The notes under the pieces were generated by a model that did no database searches, was not told the DNA's origin, and saw only the letters and a list, made by a program, of their open reading frames with translations. DNA of 64,000 bases from Cepaea nemoralis (Eukaryota; Mollusca; Gastropoda; Stylommatophora; Helicidae), in contig JACEFZ010005575.1 in the NCBI GenBank assembly GCA_014155875.1, positions 45,001 to 109,000 of the forward strand. The letters are read 5' to 3'. Positions 56,681 through 64,000 of this stretch are shown here, piece by piece. The translations under genes and the position numbers were made by a program. How positions within the stretch are numbered: the first letter of the stretch is position 1; each line of letters starts with the position of its first letter.

Positions 56681-56689
56681 GGAAGACAG

Positions 56690-57210
56690 AGCGATGAATA
56701 GGCTGAAGGAACCATGATGGGAAAACTGTTACGGTCATGAGGCTGGTAGAACCGTGGTGACAAAACTGTTGAAGTCTTGAGGCTGATGGAACCATGATGG
56801 GAAAACTGTTGAAGTCATGAGGCTGATGGAACTGTGATGGGGAAGACTGTCACAAGCCAATGAAATCATAATGGGACAACTGTTGGGAGTCATGAGGCTG
56901 ATGAAACTGTGATGGGGAAGGGAGTCATGAATTGATGAATCCTTGATGGAAAAACTTGAATTCATGAGGTTTATGCAATCATGAAAGGATAACTGTTGAA
57001 GTTATGAGGCTTATGAAACTGATGGGGAAAACGTTGAAGTCATTAGGCTTATGAAACCATGAAAGGATAACTGTTGAAGTCATAAGGCTTATGACACTGA
57101 TTAGTAAACTCTTGAGGCTGCTGAAACCATGAAAGGAAAACTGTTGAAGTCATGAGGCTGCTGAAAAGTAAACTGTCATGAGACTGGTGAATCCATGATG
57201 GGGAAAACTA
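56690..57210. repeat. Degenerate 40-bp minisatellite in the ZNF-2 3' UTR
   Basis: About 13 eroded copies of 'gaaccatgatgggaaaactg' + 'ttgaagtcatgaggctgatg' are visible, starting just after the stop codon. Confidence 0.85.
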
Positions 57211-57361
57211 TTGGGATGAGTCACATAGTCTGTAATGGTTTTTTCCACTTGTTTATTTCATGTAACCAACTACAGAGTTGACCTCAATGCTCTCTGGATG
57301 TTTGTGATCAAGGCAACTTATGAAAGTAAAACATCCTGTTCATCCCCTGTCTTTATGTTAG

Positions 57362-57367
57362 AATAAA
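57362..57367 (+). terminator. Candidate polyadenylation signal for ZNF-2
   Basis: Canonical AATAAA lies about 680 bp after the stop, with further A/T-rich sequence downstream. It is the first canonical hexamer I saw after the stop. Confidence 0.45.
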
Positions 57368-58249
57368 AATCACAGAAGGTCATTGGACCTGAAAATAATA
57401 TAATTCAGAGTTCCGCCAAAAAGAGAAGCATATGTCGGATTTCTGTGGAGCGAAGATATGTGTCAGAAAAATTATAGATGGGTCTATGACTAAATATTGC
57501 ATATGGAGAGAAATGTCCGCGACTAGTATGGCAGTCAGAGGGTGTGCGTTTACACGTAAGTGGTTGGTAAAGGTGACTTAGATGTGTCTATTTACCACTT
57601 CTTGTTGGGCTGATACATAAATGCTTTTTATATATGCCACCATTAATTGTTTGTGCTGAAAATAATGGAGAGAACAAATATTTGTGTTTATATTATACTG
57701 CGATAGCTTTACCAGTTTGTGTGTGACTTTTTTTTATAATTAAGTGACCCATTTACTCCAATTAAGGCTGGTGCTGGACGCATCTTCTTATAGACCTCTC
57801 GACACTCAGTGGGTGACGTGGTCACTATCATTTACAGTAAAACTTTGATGAACTGTCACCGGCTAGACCAGGGCTGTGTCACTGATAACAGAAATCTCTT
57901 AATACATATGTACAGTAACGTGATTTCACTGCGGCTTGGGCGGACATGAAAATAAACTCCTTTAATAGTGAATAATACATACATATTGCATTTAATTTTA
58001 AAAAACGATCAGTTTAAACTTCAATATAAAAGTAGTAATGTACAGAAATGTATTGCAATACTATGAACCTACGTTACTTTAAAATAGTCTATCACCTCCT
58101 TCTGTGTCTTTGAGGCTCGAGCTTTCCCCACGGCGATGTTCCGTATCTTACACAGAAGGATCTGTGGCATTAGTCTCTCTCCTCCTGCATTTCAAACCAG
58201 TCGATACACTTTAATAACATTGTTTCTGCTTCTGAGTGGCTAGTGATAG
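57368..58249. other. Stretch with no recognised gene
   Basis: Only short frames are present and no clear repeat structure. Confidence 0.4.
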
Positions 58250-58345
58250 GTTTTTGAAAGAAAAGAAACCACACCTTACCGAGGATTCGAACCCAGGTCT
58301 CCTTAAGGAGAACCCAGCATTCTTAGCCACTTGGCCAGAACAATT
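58250..58345 (-). mobile_element. tRNA-like SINE head
   Basis: The minus strand has an A box (tggccaagtggctaagaatg) and a perfect B box (gggttcgaatcc) at tRNA-like spacing, but the acceptor arms do not pair. The middle contains the palindrome tctccttaaggaga. It is best read as a tRNA-derived element rather than a working tRNA. Confidence 0.6.
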
Positions 58346-58639
58346 TCATCATCATTCAAAATTTCAAAGCCTCCATCCATTTTGTCACATTCCAACCAAT
58401 CTGTTACTTCTTCTGGTGTAATGTTTTCACTGTTTAGTCTTACATTGTTGCATAGTTTGTTGATACTCACGCATTTTTACTTTTAGCCGATAACAGAAAC
58501 TGGCAGTTAAATGAGTGATGGTTAATTGAAGTTTTACTGTACTTCCCAAGGCATTCTTGGTTTCTATGTTAGGCTGGATCGTCCTGGGAGCAAATGTCTA
58601 TTTTGTACAATCCTAAATAAGAGAAGCAGCGGCTGCAGT
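58346..58639. other. Stretch with no recognised gene
   Basis: Nothing is recognised between the tRNA-like head and the MITE copy. Confidence 0.4.
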
Positions 58640-58769
58640 AGGATATAACAGTATAAAATACAAACAAAGTATGTGAAGCTCCTGCGAAGAGATGAGACGT
58701 GGCCGTATTTAGTATATCTCATCTTTTCTCAGGAGCCACATATACCTAACTTTTTGTATTTACAATCCT
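58640..58769. mobile_element. Palindromic MITE, copy 1 (diverged)
   Basis: Inverted arms aggatataacagtataaaat ... gtatttacaatcct with inner arms 'gctcctgcgaagagatgaga' / 'tctcatcttttctcaggagc'. It is the same family as 62,303-62,465 but older. Confidence 0.8.
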
Positions 58770-59149
58770 AGTTTACCCAGCTGCAGATCATACCCATTAT
58801 CATTGGGTTGGCAGGCGGGTGTCTAACCACCACAACACCGAGTGACATTTTTGGTTATATAGAAATATCGTGAGACAATTCTGTGTGCCAGTTGTACCGT
58901 TGTATTCCGGGGTTGAGGAAGGAATGTCACTAAGAAGAGAATGGTGTCCCATACCTCATAGAACTGCTGTGGGAGTGTGAAATTATAATGGTCTTGTACA
59001 TACTAGGTCAGGTTTGGATTGTGAGGGGGAAATTTTCCTTATCTACCCCTTTCACCAACTTGGAGTCGCATACTTATGTGTATAATCAGGTGTGTTAAAT
59101 AATTCCATGACTTAGTTGTTAAACCAGTGACATAAACCACAGACCGTGA
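58770..59149. other. Stretch with no recognised gene
   Basis: Single-copy looking sequence with only short frames. Confidence 0.4.
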
Positions 59150-60490
59150 ACTGCCCCAGACAGTGAACTGAACCACAGACAGTGAACTGACACTCAGAAC
59201 TGAACCACAGACAGTGAACTGACACAGAACTGAACCACAGACAGTGAACTGATACTCAGAACTGAACCACAGACAGTAAACTGATACTCAGAACTGAACC
59301 ACAGACAGTGAACTGATACTCAGAACTGAACCCAGACAGTAAACTGACACTCAGAACTGAACCACAGACAGTGAACTGATACTCAGAACTGAACCACAGA
59401 CAGTGAACTGATACTCAGAACTGAACCACAGAAAGTGAACTGATACTCAGAACTGAACCACAGACAGTAAACTGATACTCAGAACTTAACCACAGACAGT
59501 GAACTGATACTCAGAACTGAACCACAGACAGTGAACTGATACTCAGAGCTGAACCACAGACAGTGAACTGATACTTAGAACTGAACCACAGACAGTGAAC
59601 TGATACTCAGAACTGAACCACACACAGTGAACTGAACCACAGACAGTGAACTGACACACAGACAGTGAACTGACACACAGACAGTGAACTGACACACAGA
59701 CAGTGAACTGACACACAGACAGTGAACTGACACACAGAACTGAACCACAGACAGTGAACTGATACTCAGAACTGAACCACAGACAGTGAACTGACACACA
59801 GAACTGAACCACACACAGTGAACTGACACACAGAACTGAACCACACACAGTGAACTGATACTCAGAACTGAACCACACACAGTGAACTGAACCACAGAAC
59901 TGAACCACACACAGTGAACTGATACTCAGAACTGAACCACAGACAGTGAACTGACACACAAGAACTGAACCACACACAGTGAACTGACACACAGAACTGA
60001 ACCACACACAGTGAACTCAACCACACACAGTGAACTGAGGCACAGAACTGAACCACAGACAGTGAACTGAACCACAGACAGTGAACTGAGGCACAGAACT
60101 GAACCACAGACAGTGAACTGAACCACAGACAGTGAAATGACACACAGAACTGAACCACAGACAGTGAACTGACACTCAGAACTGAACCACAGACAGTGAA
60201 CTGATACTCAGAACTGAACCACAGGCAGTGAACTGACACAGAACTGAACCACAGACAGTGAACTGACACTCAGAACTGAACCACAGACAGTGAACTGACA
60301 CAGAACTGAACCACAGACAGTGAACATGACACAGAACTGAACCACAGACAGTGAACTGATACTCAGAACTGAACCACAGACAGTGAACAGACACTCAGAA
60401 CTGAACCACAGACAGTGAACTGAACCACAGACAGTGAACTGAACCATAGACAGTGAACTTAACCACAGACAGTGAACTGAAGCACAGGCA
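59150..60490. repeat. 32-bp minisatellite, about 42 copies
   Basis: The units combine 'gaactgaaccacagacagtg' with 'aactgatactca' or shorter linkers (aactgacaca). Period lengths vary because the linker is gained or lost. Minus-strand CVSVHCLWFSS-type frames are artefacts. Confidence 0.95.
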
Positions 60491-61711
60491 GGTTGCCAGT
60501 ATTTGGGACCACTGGTAATTCTAGTGTACACACATTGGACCCCTGATCAACACTATGGAGTATATTCACGATGCTGAGAAAGAAATGGAACAATAATGTA
60601 TTGTTTCACGTGTTGTAAACGTGATGCATGTACCCATTGAGTCAGCACAAAGTTCAACACCAAACACATGGATTACACATTTAGCGGTTAATGTGTAATT
60701 AACCGTGTCTGCTGTAGTAGTCTCCTGTCTCAGTTTCTCTGTTTTAAATCAGTGATTATTTTTATATTAAAGAGATATTTACTGTGCATTATTATCTTTG
60801 TTGGGTGTACATTTTTATGAACTAAAATATAAACCATTTGATGTTTTTGTTGTATTTAGGTATATATTTCATCATCCCATGTGTATAATAATGTTTTTTA
60901 AAATTGAAATGAGTATGTTTAATCCCATCTCATTTTCCGTGAAATCTTTCTACATCTATGTTTGTGTACTTAAACTTTTGAATCATTACAATTCTCTTAT
61001 CTATATTGTCAACATTGTTGTGTAGTATCTGTCATTTTATTGTCCGTATGAAATAACCTGTAGTGAGATGCTGTCAGCACGGCCTTGGTGTAGTTGCTAA
61101 GGATCTATGCTGATAAGGTCATGAAGGATGCCAGATGAGGGTTGATGCCTGCACTCATCATTCGCTAAAGTGAGGTAAAGACATTCAACCTATTCCTCTG
61201 TGCAATCAGGCCTATTAAATGTGGGTGTCCTAGCACGTCAGAGACCTGTAACAATGCCCTGCTTGTGGGTGTATTGTTTTAATGTTTATGAGATCTGAAC
61301 CAACCAGGTGTCCCTGTTGTTAACTAATCTTGGTGTTTGGCTGCTCGTTGGTGATTATGGTGTTATAGCCCCTTTAGTTGAAAGGAGATAGCTCTTTATA
61401 CCCCGTTGCCTGTCTGACAAATAGAGCACATTAAAGCAAGGATGTGTGTAGTTGATTGTAAGGTGGTGTTAGGCTGGTTTGTGTAGCAGGTCATCTGATC
61501 TTGAGCCTTGTAGCAGCTGCTCATTGAACATAATATGAAATAAAGTGACTCCAGTAGTGCAGGTCCATTGGAGAGGTCGTGACCTTGCTGTCAACATGTA
61601 AAACCTCACCCCAGCAACTGCTTTGTTTCCATTCCGTACGTTGCTGGTGTGTGCCAGTTTTTGTGTGGCCTGAGAAATTAAGGTCTCTGGCCAAAGCAGT
61701 CACCGGGTTAG
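60491..61711. other. Stretch with no recognised gene
   Basis: An AT-rich region (60,700-61,030) with short frames only. No domain, tRNA head or tandem repeat was recognised. Confidence 0.4.
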
Positions 61712-61905
61712 TGGCATATCCTTTACAGGACAGCAGTCAACCCCAGCATTCTTTGTGATTTCTTGGCAAGTTTGTGTTCAATAGTTTGCCATTGATTTCT
61801 GAATGGCCAGCACGCATACTATTGTATGAAAATTAACTCAAGAGCATCTGCTGTCAAATCTCCCATTGCTGTGTTTTGAACAATGGTATGCGGGATAACA
61901 AATTG
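61712..61905 (+). repeat. Dispersed repeat R4, copy 4
   Basis: 'ggcatatcctttacaggaca', 'gcagtcaaccccagcattct' and 'gttcaatagtttgccattga' match the other copies. It is the best preserved copy beside copy 2. Confidence 0.75.
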
Positions 61906-62069
61906 CATCAGAACCAGTGTGTAGGTTATAATTTTTGTTTGTAACCCCAAGTCTGAGGTTTGAACACATCCTACAATGTGTGAAGCAGACATTTCAACCC
62001 TTCGGCAACACAATTGGCCATGTGTAATGTGGGTCAGTGTGTGTGTGGTTGACAAGGTCTTCTGTTTTC

Positions 62070-62187
62070 CGGGAGTAGCTTGTATTCTGTCTACCGGGAG
62101 TAGCTTGTATTCTGTCTACCGGGAATAGCTTGTATTCTGTCTACCGAGAGTAGCTTGTATTCTGTCTACCGAGAGTAGCTTGTATTC
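62070..62187. repeat. 25-bp tandem repeat, about 5 copies
   Basis: The unit 'ccgggagtagcttgtattct' + 'gtcta' repeats five times, with an a/g variant. Confidence 0.93.
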
Positions 62188-62302
62188 CAGCAGAAATCAT
62201 TGCCACTAACTAATGTGGATGAAAATGCTGGCTATTCAAACACTAGCTAGAAACATTTGATCATTCCTTGTTATCCTCAATAGCAAAAGCAATGGCTGCA
62301 GC

Positions 62303-62465
62303 AGGATATAACAAGATGAAATGCAAACAGTTTGGTATGTGTAGCTCCTGCGTAAAGATGAGACATACTAAACATACTTTACAACGCATAAAGTATGTTT
62401 AGTGTGTCTCATCTTTACGCAGGAGCTACACATACCTAGCTGTTTGTATTTTATCTTGTTATCCT
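62303..62465. mobile_element. Palindromic MITE, copy 2 (near perfect)
   Basis: Arms of about 77 bp are almost perfect reverse complements: 'gtatgtgtagctcctgcgta' / 'tacgcaggagctacacatac', with 'aagatgagacatactaaaca' meeting its complement around a short loop at about 62,380-62,390. No coding capacity. Confidence 0.9.
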
Positions 62466-62617
62466 CAGCTTAACCAGGGACCAGGTTGTTGCTGGGCTAA
62501 GAATGATTTGCTTGTTGCCTGCACCTTGATTGCACTTGTCTGACTTTTCTGTTTCTGATATGCAGTATGTGGTTAGTGTTTATATTGCACAACAGTTATT
62601 TATTTTTTTAAATTTTG

Positions 62618-62868
62618 AAGCCGAGGGTAGTCTACGCTGGACTGATTTTTCGGAATGAGCCAGCTTTCCCCTTTACCAGTGTCCCTCGCCATCAGGTGAA
62701 CCCACTCGGACTTCTGAGGTAGTTATAATTTGCATCCCCAAGTCATGGAAGAGAAGTAAACATTTTAGTCCAATTGGCTAGTGTAGGGGTTGAACCTGCT
62801 ACTTGGCTGTCGGCACACCGGAAGTTTTATTTAGCGAGTGCTCTTATCCATTCAGCCGTGCTGACCTG
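62618..62868 (-). mobile_element. tRNA-derived SINE (family SINE-A), copy f
   Basis: The minus-strand head 'gtcagcacggctgaatggat' and B box region 'ggttcaacccc' are followed by the body ('gtttacttctcttccatgac', 'ggggatgcaaattata'). It is diverged at its 3' end. Confidence 0.85.
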
Positions 62869-62964
62869 TGTACAACAGTTAATGTTGTATATTTCTGGTG
62901 CTTTTCCTTTTGTTGTATGTATGTGTTCTGGTGCTGTGTTTCTGACTGCATTTGACACTGACCA

Positions 62965-63190
62965 TGGTTAGAGAACGAACAAACAGTTATTTTTAAAGGT
63001 TCACAAATTGGGCACACAGGCCCATCTTACATTTGATCCTTCAAACCACTCATCTTGTGTATGTCATTTATCTATTCATGTTACATTCACATAGAAAGGA
63101 CATTGTCAAATGAATGCCGTGAACATAATGGATATAGCCACGTTATGAGACAAGCAGGCATGGACACATGTGTCAGCATTGATTGTAATG
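62965..63190 (-). mobile_element. LINE L4 3' end, copy 4
   Basis: The minus strand shows 'gggcctgtgtgcccaatttg', 'aacctttaaaaataac' and a gttcgttc tail near 62,972. Upstream 3' UTR shared with copy 5 includes 'catttgacaatgtcctttct'. Confidence 0.75.
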
Positions 63191-63534
63191 CTGTCTCTTC
63201 CCCCCCCCCCCCCTCTCCATTAAACAGCTGAGTTCTTTCAGTACATCCTTTGTGAAACCTTATTGGGTTTATATTACAAGATCATATCAAAGCCAAGTTA
63301 TACTGTTAGCCTTTCTTCACTCCTTCAAGAATGGGTATTGATTATCTGTCGCATAACTGAATAATTTATTTGTGAAGGGCTCACTAAATGCTAGCCAATG
63401 TGAAAGCATCTGATGAAGCTGTGTGTATAGTGGAGGTTTGAACCCGTCGCTGAAAACTATTGCCTTGCTATACCACACTTCTAGCCAGTTCATAAATAAA
63501 CACACATAGTATTGTTAGGCGCTCACAGAAGGGA

Positions 63535-63720
63535 GTAGAACGAACAAACTTTATTTCCGAAAGGTCATAAATTGGGCACGCACATTCAGCCCTTCCAATC
63601 GCTCATCTTTCGTTCATCAATTGTGCATGTTACATTCACATAGGAAAAAAAACATTTTCAAATGAATGTTACAAACATAATGCAAATACCATGTTGGCAG
63701 GCAGGCAGGCACACGTACAC
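63535..63720 (-). mobile_element. LINE L4 3' end, copy 5
   Basis: The minus strand ends 'gtgcccaatttatgaccttt', 'cggaaataaagtttgttcgt', with 'tttgaaaatgttttttttcc' upstream as in copies 2 and 4. Confidence 0.8.
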
Positions 63721-63867
63721 ACGCACTTTCATAAACACATACATACATCATTTACACAAACTCTTACAGTTATGCACCCATTCTATAACACACATATACC
63801 ACTCATTCGCATAATCATATACTTACAATTACAAGCTCACTAACAAAAGTTTACTTATATACACATA

Positions 63868-64000
<133 letters not shown>

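Noticed and set aside
58250..58345. Functional tRNA gene on the minus strand
   Set aside because: A and B boxes are good, but the acceptor stem does not pair and the anticodon arm is abnormal.
59543..60531. Cys/Val/Ser-rich minus-strand frames
   Set aside because: They come from the 32-bp minisatellite, overlap in several frames, and shift with linker length changes.

Overview
The window is repeat-dense metazoan nuclear DNA, most like a marine mollusc (inferred from the mix of elements, not proven). It has introns with GT/AG sites, TGEKP-linked C2H2 zinc-finger genes, several non-LTR (LINE) lineages, tRNA-derived SINEs, a non-autonomous Helitron, foldback/MITE elements and many mini- and microsatellites. 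There are no rRNA genes, CRISPR arrays or bacterial features.

Host genes: two C2H2 zinc-finger loci, both on the + strand. ZNF-1 is seen only as its terminal exon (6,913-8,453). ZNF-2 can be modelled over about 20 kb: a start exon at about 36.2-36.35 kb (MADPSV, phase 0 donor), two alternative second exons (42,417-42,519 and 52,606-52,726, both compatible with phase 0 in and phase 1 out), and a 1.9 kb terminal exon with 16 clustered fingers (54,789-56,680). The two loci are paralogues: both terminal exons open in the same phase with the same atypical solitary finger. A 235-bp copy of ZNF-1 fingers 6-8 is trapped in a minisatellite at 3.4 kb.

Layout. 0-5.2 kb: LINE tails, a nested insertion with perfect target-site duplication, a foldback element holding a tRNA-Asp-like sequence, and minisatellites. 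5.2-6.8 kb: a frameshifted LINE. 6.9-8.9 kb: ZNF-1. 9.5-12.7 kb: LINE and SINE debris with 21-, 63- and 103-bp tandem repeats. 12.7-16.6 kb: a nearly intact minus-strand LINE (endonuclease, reverse transcriptase, RNase H) with two disabling lesions. 17.2-33.2 kb: a second minus-strand LINE split by a 14-kb array of about 52-bp units. 34.8-35.4 kb: an unexpanded relative of that LINE. 36-57 kb: ZNF-2, whose introns hold a Helitron, a 3.7-kb array of 37-bp units and a 2-kb array of 51-bp units. 57-64 kb: SINEs, two palindromic MITEs, a 32-bp array, LINE 3' ends and a terminal (CT)n.

Main discovery: the 14-kb array (about 17.66-31.59 kb) appears to be a tandem amplification of one short stretch of a LINE RNase H domain (VIVTDSQS...RKVKTG, including a catalytic Asp). 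The left flank continues the RNase H C-terminal coding sequence, the right flank continues its N-terminal part and the RT, and the copy at 34.8-35.4 kb carries the same stretch once. The second discovery is the pair of frame-matched, apparently mutually exclusive exons of ZNF-2, each coding exactly 31 codons plus one base from its own ATG.
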